This document shows positions 18,741 through 26,631 of a DNA stretch of 64,000 bases, in pieces. The DNA comes from Pseudomonas sp. BN102 (lineage in GTDB: Bacteria > Pseudomonadota > Gammaproteobacteria > Pseudomonadales > Pseudomonadaceae): positions 1-64,000 of the forward strand of contig NZ_SSON01000052.1 in assembly GCF_029871245.1 (NCBI RefSeq), in the 5' to 3' direction. How positions within the stretch are numbered: position 1 is the first letter of the stretch; every line of letters starts with the position of its first letter. The position numbers were made by a program, and so were the translations under genes. The notes below the pieces were generated by a model. That model had not been told where the DNA came from and did not search any database. It saw nothing but the letters and a program-made list of their open reading frames with translations.

Positions 18741-18870
18741 TTTGCAGCATGAAAAGGCAACTGCGGTTGCCGCACTATCCTTGCAGGCCAGTCAGAATCT
18801 ATGCGTGGGAATTTTTCCCACAATTTGAGGCTAGTTCTGCCAGCCCGAGTGTCAACGACCGAATATCAGA
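18741..18870 (-). promoter_or_regulatory. Shared promoter/leader module, copy A (DUF6502 gene)
   Basis: On the minus strand TTGACA (18850-18855) and TAGCCT (18828-18833) are 16 bases apart. Downstream come two dyads, GTGGGAATTTTTCCCAC (18805-18821) and TGCGGTTGCCGCA (18762-18774), then the gene start at 18696. About 80% of positions match copy B at 22218-22348 by eye, and all four elements are kept in order. Confidence 0.7.
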
Positions 18871-19125
18871 CTCGTGGCAGATGTGGGCGACTTGAAACAC
18901 AGGCCCCGGCGAAGACGCCGTGGAAGTCGCGCCACCACCGACCGATCGCACCTGCCATTGCAGTGCGCAGAGCCGCGTTCGCCGTACTCGGCTTCCCATT
19001 CCCGGTGCCGCCGGAGAATCGCATTACCCCGAGGCTGCCCGGACAGGGAGGAAACCTTCCGTGACGAAGAAACCCGGCACGAGGGGCTTCTAATGGTTCC
19101 ATCGGCACTTGATGAGACGTAAGGA

Positions 19126-19386
19126 TCAAGTGACGGGAACCTCCACCAGAAACTCCCCCGCAAGACAAATCCGCTCAGGGGTAGGCTTCGGGAGCCTGAT
19201 GCTCTCTCTCGCAAGGCCATTGGCTTCCAGTTCAGCGGCAGCTCGTTCGAACAGTTCATCCAGCAGGAGCATTGCTGCGTCTTTTGCTCCTATGCTTCGG
19301 TCCCGTGCCCACCTCGCCAGGGACAGGCCAAGCCCCCCACTCGGTCCAAAGAATAGGACGGGACCTCGAATTCCTCGGGTGTTCAT
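19126..19386 (-). CDS. Hypothetical 86-residue protein
   Basis: The frame begins MNTRGIRGPVLFFGPSGG and has a helical middle (DAAMLLLDELFERAAAELEANG) and an end with LPKPTPERICLAGEFLVEVPV. Composition is protein-like. The end faintly recalls HicB-type antitoxins, but no HicA partner is visible and I do not call it one. There is no strong ribosome site. It lies between the DUF6502 leader and the hydroxylase promoter, overlapping neither. Confidence 0.35.
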   Translation of the reverse strand: MNTRGIRGPVLFFGPSGGLGLSLARWARDRSIGAKDAAMLLLDELFERAAAELEANGLARESIRLPKPTPERICLAGEFLVEVPVT

Positions 19387-19446
19387 GCTGGTGGAAACCG
19401 CCTATCGACATCCTGTCGAAGGGGCCTGCTGTATCCGTTTCTTTTT

Positions 19447-19476
19447 TTGACAGTAAGAATCATTGGCAAATAATAT
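19447..19476 (+). promoter_or_regulatory. Strong sigma-70-like promoter
   Basis: TTGACA (19447-19452), a 17-base AT-rich spacer, then ATAATA (or TAATAT with an 18-base spacer), preceded by a run of seven T residues. This is unusually close to consensus for this GC-rich window. The next + strand gene is the hydroxylase-family protein, which would then have a leader of over 200 bases. Confidence 0.65.
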
Positions 19477-19715
19477 CGTGCCTATTACTGAACCTGGCCG
19501 ACGTGGGACATGGCGCTGCATCGGCACACCGTCTTCGACTGCGATTTGTACGCCTCCGCATACGGCTCAGTGGACCTCATTCCCCCAGGAGCGCAGCGCC
19601 AACTCCAGGTTCGAACCGAAACAGGGCCGATGCGTGCCTTTCGGGTCGATTCAGTACCCGGCGGCTGGCAGGCAACCGGCCAACTCCACTGTCCTTTGAC
19701 GAAGACTCGCTCGCC

Positions 19716-20756
19716 GTGGACGTTCTCCCGCTTATCTACAGCCACCTGACCGATTTGGTGATCGATCCGGTCACCAGGCAGTTCTCAGGCATTTTCGATC
19801 TGAACGGTCGCCTTGGCGTGCTGTTTCTCTTCGTCTCCTACACAGTCGCTTACTGCTTGTTTCGATTCAGGAAACATCGTGGCCTGACCGACGCACTTTC
19901 GTTCTGGCAGTTCATCGGCGGCAACCGGGTCAATTTCCATCGCTCGGCGTTGCTGGACTACCGGTACTACTTCGTGCGGGCCATCCTGAAAATCACCCTG
20001 GTTCTGCCCATCGTCGGCCTGGTCGATCCTTTCATCCTGCGTTCCGGGGATTACATCGCCTTTTTCACCAACCTGTGGGGCGCGCGCCCGCAACCAGGTG
20101 AGAACCTCTCACTCTCGCTGGTCTACGGGCTGGGGGTGTTTCTGGTGAAAGACTTCGTGCATTACTGGGCTCATCGAGCCTTTCATTCCCGATGGCTATG
20201 GGCGTTTCACAAAGTCCATCATTCCGCGCCTGTCCTGGTGCCGGCGACGGCGAGCCGGGTTCACTTCGTGGAAAAGATCGTCGAGAAACTGACCACCGCC
20301 GTTTGCCTCGGCTTCTACGCAGGTGTCTTCTGGTATGCCTGTGGTGGGGAAATCAGCCGCTATACCCTGTTCGGCGTGACCTATCTGGTGTTCATCTTCA
20401 ATGGATTGGCGGCAAACCTGCGTCACAGCCATGTATGGCTTTCGTTCGGTCCTGTAATCGAGCATGTGCTGAACAGCCCGGCCCAGCACCAGATTCACCA
20501 CAGTGACGCGCCCCGGCACTTCAACAAGAACTTCGGTACCAACCTGTCACTCTGGGACTGGATGTTCGGTACGCTCTATGTCACCACCGCGAAGCCCGAG
20601 AGCATTCGATTCGGTACCCGAGAACGAGATCACGACCGGTACCTGACGATCTACAGCCTGATCGTCACCCCCTTTGTTGATACGGCCCGCAAGATCATCC
20701 TGGCGAAACGTCCGCAGCCGGTTCCACCCGAAGCATCCAAAACGCCCTATTCATAG
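19716..20756 (+). CDS. Sterol desaturase/fatty acid hydroxylase family membrane enzyme
   Basis: This roughly 346-residue integral membrane protein carries the di-iron histidine boxes of the family: HYWAH, then HKVHH about 13 residues on, a later RHSH, and HQIHH near the C-terminal third. Several hydrophobic helices surround them. Such enzymes hydroxylate or desaturate lipids with O2. The start is uncertain: GTG 19716 is chosen because protein-like sequence begins there, whereas the same frame upstream to 19272 is not protein-like. The gene sits between the DUF6502 locus and the hendecad-repeat gene, behind a strong promoter at 19447. The substrate is unknown. Confidence 0.82.
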   Translation: MDVLPLIYSHLTDLVIDPVTRQFSGIFDLNGRLGVLFLFVSYTVAYCLFRFRKHRGLTDALSFWQFIGGNRVNFHRSALLDYRYYFVRAILKITLVLPIVGLVDPFILRSGDYIAFFTNLWGARPQPGENLSLSLVYGLGVFLVKDFVHYWAHRAFHSRWLWAFHKVHHSAPVLVPATASRVHFVEKIVEKLTTAVCLGFYAGVFWYACGGEISRYTLFGVTYLVFIFNGLAANLRHSHVWLSFGPVIEHVLNSPAQHQIHHSDAPRHFNKNFGTNLSLWDWMFGTLYVTTAKPESIRFGTRERDHDRYLTIYSLIVTPFVDTARKIILAKRPQPVPPEASKTPYS

Positions 20757-21130
20757 TCGGCGACGTTGGTCCACGGCTTGCCGGCACTGCACGATGCGCA
20801 ACATATCCAGCCTCTCCCGGATGTCATGGCGCGATCACGATATTGAGAGGCCGAAGGAAAAATTCCACGCACGGGCCAGGGCGCGCTGATTCTCAGTCTG
20901 GAGCAGGCACGGAGCGGTGATGGAACGCCAGGTCAAGCGGGTGAAAGCCCCAAACCCGGACCTCCATTTCCGTGCACAGACGAGGTACGTGGGCCGTGCG
21001 ACAGGATTAGCAAAGGGAGCCGCAGGCCCCGCGACTCTTCAGGGCTTGCGACTCCTAGCTGATCCGCCCCTCAAGCTCCCGGGACGTCTTCTACTGAAAT
21101 GCCTGCGCGTTCATCGCCGAACTCGCTGGC
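20757..21130. other. 374-base gap, no feature recognised
   Basis: The region lies between the convergent hydroxylase and repeat-protein genes. No clear terminator or gene was seen. Short frames here are low quality. Confidence 0.4.
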
Positions 21131-22111
21131 CTAGTTCTGCACCTCGACCACGTCGACATCCGGTGCATCGGGCGCGTCAGGGGCGTCAGGGGCGTCAGGG
21201 GCGTCCTCGGCAGCTTCTCGGGCTGCATCCTCGGCGTCTTCAGCAGCTTCCCTGGCTGCATCTGCAGCATCTTCAGCAGCCTCTCTGGCTGCATCTGCGG
21301 CATCATCGTCAGCATCCTTGGCAGCGTCCCGGGCTGCATCTGCCTCATCTTTGGCAGCGTCCCTGGCCGCATCTGCCTCAGCTCTGGCAGCATCCCTGGC
21401 TGCATCCGCCTCGGCTTTGGCAGCATCCCTGGCGGCATCCGCCGCTGCCCTGGCAGCATCTCTGGCTGCATCCGCGCCCTCTACGCCAGCCGCCTTGGCA
21501 GCGTCCCTGGCTGCATCAGCTTCAGCCCGGGCAGCGTCCCTGGCTGCATCCGCAGCGTCCCTGGCAGCATCTCTGGCTGCATCCGCGTCAGCTTTGGCAG
21601 CGTCTCTGGCCGCATCTGCGGCATCGTTGTCGGCGTCGTTGTCATGGGCATCGCCTGGGCCTCTGTTCCCAGCCATACCATCATGGTCGGCGTCGCCGCG
21701 TCCCGGGCCTCCATGACCGTCACCGTCATGACCGTCACCGTCATGGCCCGCTTCACCATGACCGCCGCCATGACCATCACCATCACCTCCATGCCCATCT
21801 CCCCCATGGCCGCCACCGTGACCGCCACCGCCGTCACCACCGTGACCGCCACCGCCGTCACCACCGTGGCCGCCTCCGCCATCACCGCCGTGACCACCGC
21901 CACCGCCGTTGCCACCACCGTGGCCGCCACCGTGACCACCGCCTCCCCCTCCGCTACCGCCGCCACCGTGGCCGCCTCCGCCACCACCACCGTCACCGCC
22001 ATCTTTGGCATACACGCTGGAGAAACTACTGACGTAATCGGGCACCAGAACAGTCGATGCAGACAGGACTCCGCCAATGGCCAGAGCCAACAAACATTTC
22101 TTGAGCAGCAT
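21131..22111 (-). CDS. Secreted Gly/His-rich and Ala/Asp hendecad-repeat protein (LEA-like)
   Basis: This 326-residue protein has a signal sequence (residues 1-35, ending near SSVYAKD) and three low-complexity parts. Residues 37-157 are Gly/His/Asp-rich (GGHGGDGG units), a possible metal-binding disordered region. Residues 164-304 are about twelve 11-residue repeats of the form ADAARDAAKAE. Their Arg recurs at 169, 180, 191, 202, then 217, 228, 239, 250, 261, then 276, 287, 298, so the period is 11 with two 4-residue stutters. Residues 303-318 are PDA repeats. An 11-residue Ala-rich amphipathic period is the hallmark of LEA group 3-like desiccation proteins and of right-handed coiled coils. 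No exact family is recognised. The gene has the same leader as DUF6502. Confidence 0.8.
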   Translation of the reverse strand: MLLKKCLLALAIGGVLSASTVLVPDYVSSFSSVYAKDGGDGGGGGGGHGGGGSGGGGGGHGGGHGGGNGGGGGHGGDGGGGHGGDGGGGHGGDGGGGHGGGHGGDGHGGDGDGHGGGHGEAGHDGDGHDGDGHGGPGRGDADHDGMAGNRGPGDAHDNDADNDAADAARDAAKADADAARDAARDAADAARDAARAEADAARDAAKAAGVEGADAARDAARAAADAARDAAKAEADAARDAARAEADAARDAAKDEADAARDAAKDADDDAADAAREAAEDAADAAREAAEDAEDAAREAAEDAPDAPDAPDAPDAPDVDVVEVQN

Positions 22112-22217
22112 GATGCACCTCCGCTTGGAGTTGCGTAGTCATCTCCGTATCGAACGAAATGACCAGTGAGTTCCCAGCCGCCCACTGGAGCGGCCAGCCA
22201 ACCGGCGCGGCCATATA

Positions 22218-22348
22218 TCTGCAGCATCAATGAGCAACTGCGGTTTCCGCACGATCCCTCTGGGCCAGTTAGCGTATTTACGTGGGAAATTTTCCCACAC
22301 AATTAAGGCTAGTACTGTCAGCCCAAGTGTCAACGACCGAACATCAGG
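22218..22348 (-). promoter_or_regulatory. Shared promoter/leader module, copy B (hendecad-repeat gene)
   Basis: On the minus strand TTGACA (22328-22333) and TAGCCT (22306-22311) are 16 bases apart, followed by the dyads GTGGGAAATTTTCCCAC (22282-22298) and TGCGGTTTCCGCA (22239-22251). The gene starts at 22111, so the transcript would have a leader of roughly 190 bases. It matches copy A at 18741-18870. Confidence 0.7.
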
Positions 22349-22459
22349 ACTTGCCATGGATGCGGGCTATTCGAACTCCCAGCCGCGCGCACGGCCTCCC
22401 TCCCTACCTGCCGTTTACGTCGCTCTATCCAAGCCACTTGAGTCGTACCAGGCAGGGCC

Positions 22460-22508
22460 GGTTACTCATGACCATGCCCTAAGGACGTGGCTTCCCACGT
22501 TCAATTGA
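22460..22508 (+). repeat. Dispersed ~49-base repeat, copy 1
   Basis: The segment ACTCATGACCATGCCCTAAG and the following GGACGTGGCTTCCCACGTTC match 48263-48311 with few differences. Role unknown. Confidence 0.5.
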
Positions 22509-22527
22509 ACGGTGCGAGCGAGGCGCT

Positions 22528-23565
22528 TCAGACCTTGAAATGGTTACGCTTGCGGAACTGCCCAGGGGCCATATCGAACATCGCTCGGAAGCAACGCTGG
22601 AAATGCGGAAGGGTGACGAACCCACTCGCTACGGCGATCTCGATCAATGACTTGTTGGTCTGCTGCAACAGTTGGCGGGCACGAGTGAGCCGCAATTCGA
22701 GGTAGTAGCGCGGAGGCGTTGCATTCACATGACGTCGGAAGAGGCGTTCCAGGTGTCGCCTGGAGATGCCGACATATCGCGCGATCTCTTCGATCTCGAT
22801 GGGATCTTCAATGTTGCTGTGCATCAGCTCCAAAGCGAGCTTGAGGGTCTGCGGCAAGGTGGGATCGAAATCGATCGAGACGACGGATACGTCGACAACG
22901 TCGCGCATCTTGTCGCAGCTGAGAACCTCCTCCACCGCACTCACCAGCTCCTGGCCGGCACTGTGGCGCACCACTTCCAGCATCATGCCCAAGGAGCTGT
23001 TTGCACCCGCGCAGCTGATTCGCTTGCGGTCGAGCACCTGGGAATGACTTGTCACCCTGACCTTGGGAAAGAGTTCCGCCATCATCGCCCGACCATCTGG
23101 ATGAAAGGCGCAGTCATGACCATCCAGCAATCCGGCCTCGGCAAGAAAATAGGCGCCATTCCAGAGTCCCCCTAGCACTGCCCCAGCCGCATCGGCTGAT
23201 CGCAGCTTCGCCCGCAACAGGGCCTCACCTTCGAGGTGAACGCGGAAACCGCCACAGACAACGATAATGTCCTGGCGCTTCTCTTCCAGCTCGGCCAGGG
23301 TGCAGTCCGTGGAAATGGAAATTCCCAGGTCACTCTCGACCAGGTTGCTGTCCTCTCCCACCACTTGAACTTCGAACACCGGTGAAGAGCTCATGAGGTT
23401 GGCCGTGACCAGGGCATCCACCGCCCCGGTGAAGGCCATCATCGAGAAATGTTCGCGGAGGATGAAGGACACACGTCGAACCGGGTTCGTCAGACCTGCG
23501 CGGCGGGCCTTGTCCAGATGCGCCAGGTTCTTGCTCTTCAACACGCTCTCGAAGGACGCTCTCAT
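22528..23565 (-). CDS. GlxA-family (DJ-1/PfpI-AraC) transcriptional regulator, paralogue a
   Basis: About 345 residues. The N-terminal DJ-1/PfpI-like domain has FILREHFSMMAFTGAVDAL, VCGGFRVHLEG and LGGLWNGAYFLAEAGLLDG. The C-terminal AraC domain has two helix-turn-helix motifs (IARYVGISRRHLERLFRRHV and LIEIAVASGFVTLPHFQRCFRAMF). This is the GbdR/CdhR type, which in Pseudomonas controls betaine, carnitine and related quaternary-amine genes. It is roughly 83% identical by eye to paralogue b at 26632, and the remnant of an MmgE/PrpD gene upstream shows that a whole block was duplicated. ATG 23565 is preferred over the GTG at 23583. Confidence 0.88.
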   Translation of the reverse strand: MRASFESVLKSKNLAHLDKARRAGLTNPVRRVSFILREHFSMMAFTGAVDALVTANLMSSSPVFEVQVVGEDSNLVESDLGISISTDCTLAELEEKRQDIIVVCGGFRVHLEGEALLRAKLRSADAAGAVLGGLWNGAYFLAEAGLLDGHDCAFHPDGRAMMAELFPKVRVTSHSQVLDRKRISCAGANSSLGMMLEVVRHSAGQELVSAVEEVLSCDKMRDVVDVSVVSIDFDPTLPQTLKLALELMHSNIEDPIEIEEIARYVGISRRHLERLFRRHVNATPPRYYLELRLTRARQLLQQTNKSLIEIAVASGFVTLPHFQRCFRAMFDMAPGQFRKRNHFKV

Positions 23566-23583
23566 GTCTCGACTCACGGGCAC

Positions 23584-23716
23584 TCAGGGTACGAATCGAC
23601 AATCCCCTTGCTGATACTCAGATGTCGGTCCGTACGCCGGTACCAGCGCAAGCAGCTTCTCACAGTTGGGACTTCCGGACAGTGCCGCAATCGCCGCTTC
23701 CATTTCCCGAAGCGAC
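23584..23716 (-). pseudogene. Remnant of an MmgE/PrpD gene 3' end
   Basis: In the minus frame ending in TGA at 23584-23586 the sequence reads SLREMEAAIAALSGSPNCEK followed by LLAL. This matches the very end of the intact gene at 27818 (MQRREIEQAIAGLPGSPSCE, then KLFALL). A stop codon lies just upstream and the last residues differ. It keeps the same position relative to regulator a that the intact gene keeps to regulator b. Confidence 0.75.
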
Positions 23717-23792
23717 GTCGCGCCCGCGGCCGGTCAGAAGATGCCGGCGCGGATTTTGGTCAACGCAGGCCCAAGGCAGCCCTGAACAGGCA

Positions 23793-23826
23793 GCCTCCTC
23801 CGCAATGCCGGCAATGCGGAGGAGGC
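23793..23826. repeat. Perfect 12-bp hairpin downstream of the SDR genes
   Basis: GCCTCCTCCGCA, a ten-base loop, then its perfect complement. There is no T-run on either side, so it may stabilise or end the SDR transcript rather than act as a classical intrinsic terminator. Confidence 0.6.
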
Positions 23827-23876
23827 TCGGCAAGCAGTCTGGAGATTCGGAAAGAATCGCCCGAAGCAACGCAGAC

Positions 23877-24632
23877 TCAGAACGGTAACGGCAGCTTGGC
23901 AGTCCGACCGCCGTCGACGACGATCACCTGGCCGGTGATGAAGGCCGCAGCCTCACTCGCCAGAAAGACGACGACGTTGCCAATGTCCTGCGGCTCACCG
24001 GTACGCCCGACGGGATGCAGCTTGAGCAGGCCGGCGCGGGCCTGCACAGGATCGGGCTGAGCGTCGATATAGGCGTGGCTCAGGTCCGAGTTGATCCACC
24101 CCGGGGCGATGGCATTACAGCGGATGCCGTCGCGCCCCAGATCGACGGCCAACGCACGGGTGAAACCGTGGACGCCGGCCTTGGAGCCGCAGTAGGCGGT
24201 ATGCCAGGGGTTGGCGCCTATGCCTTCGATCGAGCCGATGTTGACGATACTGCCGCCACGCTCGCGCAACTGCGGCAGCAGGGCCTTGGCCAGATAGACC
24301 GGGGCGCGCAGGTTGACGGCCATCATCCGGTCCCAGTCGTCCTCGCTCATCTCTTCGAGCGAGCGTTCGAACATGAAGCCGGCGTTGTTGACCAGTAGAT
24401 CGGCTCCGCCGAAGCGCTCCTCGACTGCCCGTGCGATGGCATAGGGCGCATCGCGCTCGGCCAGATCGGCCTCAACCCAGGCCACCTGCGGGTTGGCATC
24501 CAGGCTTTCATCCAGTGCCTGGCGCTGCGCGACCAGCACCCGCGCGCCGGCTTCCAGGAGTTTTTCGGTGATTCCGCGACCGATTCCACGCCCGCCGCCG
24601 GTAACGACGGCCACCTTGTTGTTCAGCATCAT
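23877..24632 (-). CDS. SDR-family NAD(P)-dependent oxidoreductase 1
   Basis: This 251-residue classical short-chain dehydrogenase has the cofactor motif TGGGRGIG, NNAG in LLVNNAGFMFE, Ser in IVNIGSIEG, and the catalytic YCGSK (Tyr-x-x-x-Lys), with an ending IVVDGG. It starts 9 bases after the stop of the second SDR gene, with GAGGAA in the gap, so the two form one transcript, probably controlled by the divergent LysR regulator at 25621. The substrate is likely a hydroxyl or keto intermediate of the same pathway as the surrounding amine-catabolic genes, but cannot be named. Confidence 0.88.
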   Translation of the reverse strand: MMLNNKVAVVTGGGRGIGRGITEKLLEAGARVLVAQRQALDESLDANPQVAWVEADLAERDAPYAIARAVEERFGGADLLVNNAGFMFERSLEEMSEDDWDRMMAVNLRAPVYLAKALLPQLRERGGSIVNIGSIEGIGANPWHTAYCGSKAGVHGFTRALAVDLGRDGIRCNAIAPGWINSDLSHAYIDAQPDPVQARAGLLKLHPVGRTGEPQDIGNVVVFLASEAAAFITGQVIVVDGGRTAKLPLPF

Positions 24633-24641
24633 CTGCGTTCC

Positions 24642-25409
24642 TCAGCCTGAAACCGGTTTGGCGCCGGTGACTTCCACCGTCTCGCCGGCAATGTAGCGGG
24701 CCTGGTCGGAAGCCAGGAAGGCGATCACATCGGCGATGTCCTCCGGCTCGGCGATGCGTCCCAGCGGCACGGTCTTGTTCAGCTCCTCGATCGCCTTGTC
24801 GGGATCCAGCCCGCGGCGCTCGAAGCCGCTGCGAATCATCGGCGTGTTGATTTCGTGCGGGCAGACGGCATTGACGCGGATTCCCAACGGCGCGCAATCG
24901 CGGCCCAGGTTCTTGGACAGCGCCGCCACTGCTCCCTTGCTGGTGCAATAGGCGACATGGCCAGGTCCCGGATAGGTACCCCAGACCGAGGACGTGTTGA
25001 CGATGGCACCGCCGCCACGCTGTTTCATGTGGGGGATGGCGGCGCGGCAGAGGAAGAACACCGCGTTCAGGTTGACGTCCATCGCCGTAAACCACATCTC
25101 GTCAGTGGTTTCCTCGATGGTGCCTCGTGGAATGATGCCGGCGTTGTTGAGCAGGATGTCGACGCCGCCGAAGCGTTCGACTGTCCGGGCAATGACCGCT
25201 TCACAATATTCCTTCTCCCGCAGATTGCCTGCCAGGCAATCTGCCTCGGCGCCCAGCTCGCGGGCGTGGTCGACCATCGCCTGACAGCCGTCGGCATTGA
25301 TGTCCGAGATCATCAGGCGTGCACCTTCGGCGGCAAACAGCCGGACCAGGGCCTGACCGACGCCACCGGCGCCTCCGGTAATCACGACAACCTTGTTTTC
25401 GAACCGCAT
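24642..25409 (-). CDS. SDR-family oxidoreductase 2
   Basis: This 255-residue classical SDR has the cofactor site TGGAGGVG, LLNNAGI, Ser in IVNTSSVWG, and active-site YCTSK. Start 25409 is chosen because GAGGAAG lies 7 bases upstream and the conserved MRFENKVVVITGG follows; the frame extends to 25472 without support. It is the first gene of a two-SDR operon divergent from a LysR regulator. Two adjacent SDRs can oxidise and then reduce successive intermediates, or a hydroxyl compound and its homologue. Substrate unknown. Confidence 0.88.
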   Translation of the reverse strand: MRFENKVVVITGGAGGVGQALVRLFAAEGARLMISDINADGCQAMVDHARELGAEADCLAGNLREKEYCEAVIARTVERFGGVDILLNNAGIIPRGTIEETTDEMWFTAMDVNLNAVFFLCRAAIPHMKQRGGGAIVNTSSVWGTYPGPGHVAYCTSKGAVAALSKNLGRDCAPLGIRVNAVCPHEINTPMIRSGFERRGLDPDKAIEELNKTVPLGRIAEPEDIADVIAFLASDQARYIAGETVEVTGAKPVSG

Positions 25410-25496
25410 GGTTTGCTTCCTCGGGGTGGGTGATCCGAGGTCGATGATCGACGGGCCAAAAACCGCTGACAAACGAGTTTTGCGCGGTCTTCGCTT

Positions 25497-25587
25497 AGCT
25501 TTTGGTTAAGTGGGCTGCAGACCTCTGGCGCACAATTCGTCGGTAAACCGACCGGAGCCTGTCATTCCCGATTGAGCTTTGGTTAAC
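25497..25587. promoter_or_regulatory. Direct-repeat operator between the SDR operon and LysR gene
   Basis: AGCTTTTGGTTAAG (25497-25510) and AGCTTTGGTTAAC (25575-25587) are near-identical, 78 bases apart, one next to each divergent promoter region. This is a credible binding pair for the adjacent LysR regulator. Confidence 0.55.
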
Positions 25588-25620
25588 TGTTCGCAGTGTC
25601 CGACTCAGCACCTTTGCCCA

Positions 25621-26571
25621 ATGAGCAACCTCAGACAGCTACTCCCTCCATTGAACGCGCTGCGTACCTTCGAAGCGGCGGCCCGCCATGGCAGTTTCAA
25701 GATGGCGGCGGAGGAACTCTGCGTGACCCAGGCGGCGATCAGTCGCCAGATCCAGACGCTTGAAGACTTCTATGGCCTGAAGTTGTTCCTGCGCGGCAAT
25801 CGCAAGGTCCAACTCACCAGCGACGGGCATGCGTTGTACCTGGCGGCCTCCTCCGCCCTGCAGCACATAGCCACCGCGTCCCGCGAATTGCTGCGACGCA
25901 ATAGCCTGGATTACCTGGCCCTGATCACCACGACCGCCTTCGCCCAGCTATGGCTGATGCCGAGGCTGAAGCAACTGCGAGCCCAGCATCCCGAACTCCA
26001 GTTGCACCTGATCAGCTCGGAGGCGAATCCGGACTATCACGAGCGCTTCAGTGCCGCAGTGACCCTGGGGCTCGAGGAGCATCCGCACTATCTGGCCGAG
26101 TACCTCTTCTCCGAAGAGATATTTCCGGTCTGCACACCCGGTTTTCTCGAACAGCACCCCCAGATCAGGACCCTGGAAGGACTGATGAGCGTCACGCTGC
26201 TGAACCTCAGTGCCAGCCACTGGAAAGCCAGGCTCTGGGCACCTGTCGATTGGTCGTTCTGGCTGAAACAGTTCGGGTTCGATGCCGCCATGTGCAAGGA
26301 AACAATGGATTTCAGCCATTTTTCGATGCTGCTGGATGCGGTCCAGGAAGACGTGGGCGTCGGTCTGGCCTGGCGCCACCTGGTGCAGCCACAACTGGAC
26401 GCGGGCAAGCTGGTAAGGCCGACCGGCGAGACCTTTCTTGCCGACGATCGCAAGCACTATTTCGTCTGCCGCCGCGATCTGGCCGGGTCGAGGGAAATGC
26501 AGATGCTCCGCGATTGGCTGGTGGAGCAGACGCAGGCGTTGAGAGAGCGGCCGCAGCCTCACCGTTTGTAG
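25621..26571 (+). CDS. LysR-family transcriptional regulator (GcvA type) 1
   Basis: This 316-residue regulator has the N-terminal winged helix (LNALRTFEAAARHGSFKMAAE and VTQAAISRQIQTLED) and a C-terminal ligand-binding domain (ALITTTAFAQLWLMPRL, IFPVCTPGFLEQHPQI). It is divergent from the two-SDR operon and the obvious candidate to control it, using the AGCTTTGGTTAA repeats. The ATG at 25621 begins the conserved N-terminus; a TTG at 25579 is possible. It resembles the regulator at 35197 in length and layout, so the pair probably arose by duplication or serve the same pathway. Confidence 0.9.
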   Translation: MSNLRQLLPPLNALRTFEAAARHGSFKMAAEELCVTQAAISRQIQTLEDFYGLKLFLRGNRKVQLTSDGHALYLAASSALQHIATASRELLRRNSLDYLALITTTAFAQLWLMPRLKQLRAQHPELQLHLISSEANPDYHERFSAAVTLGLEEHPHYLAEYLFSEEIFPVCTPGFLEQHPQIRTLEGLMSVTLLNLSASHWKARLWAPVDWSFWLKQFGFDAAMCKETMDFSHFSMLLDAVQEDVGVGLAWRHLVQPQLDAGKLVRPTGETFLADDRKHYFVCRRDLAGSREMQMLRDWLVEQTQALRERPQPHRL

Positions 26572-26631
26572 GATCGAGGGGGACGCCGAGTTCACCCGTG
26601 CGCGATTGCGCACCATCCCAGGGATTGGTAC

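Noticed and set aside
19126..19386. Reading the 86-residue ORF as a HicB antitoxin
   Set aside because: The similarity is faint, there is no HicA partner and no strong ribosome site; kept only as hypothetical.
20917..22032. A 371-codon His/Arg-rich frame on the + strand and several similar ones across 21-22.3 kb
   Set aside because: They are shadows of the low-complexity Gly/His and Ala/Asp repeats of the minus-strand gene.
21131..22111. Repeated DNA that might be taken for a CRISPR array
   Set aside because: The repeats are codon-based, contiguous, and lack constant-length spacers; they encode the hendecad and GGHGGDGG protein repeats.
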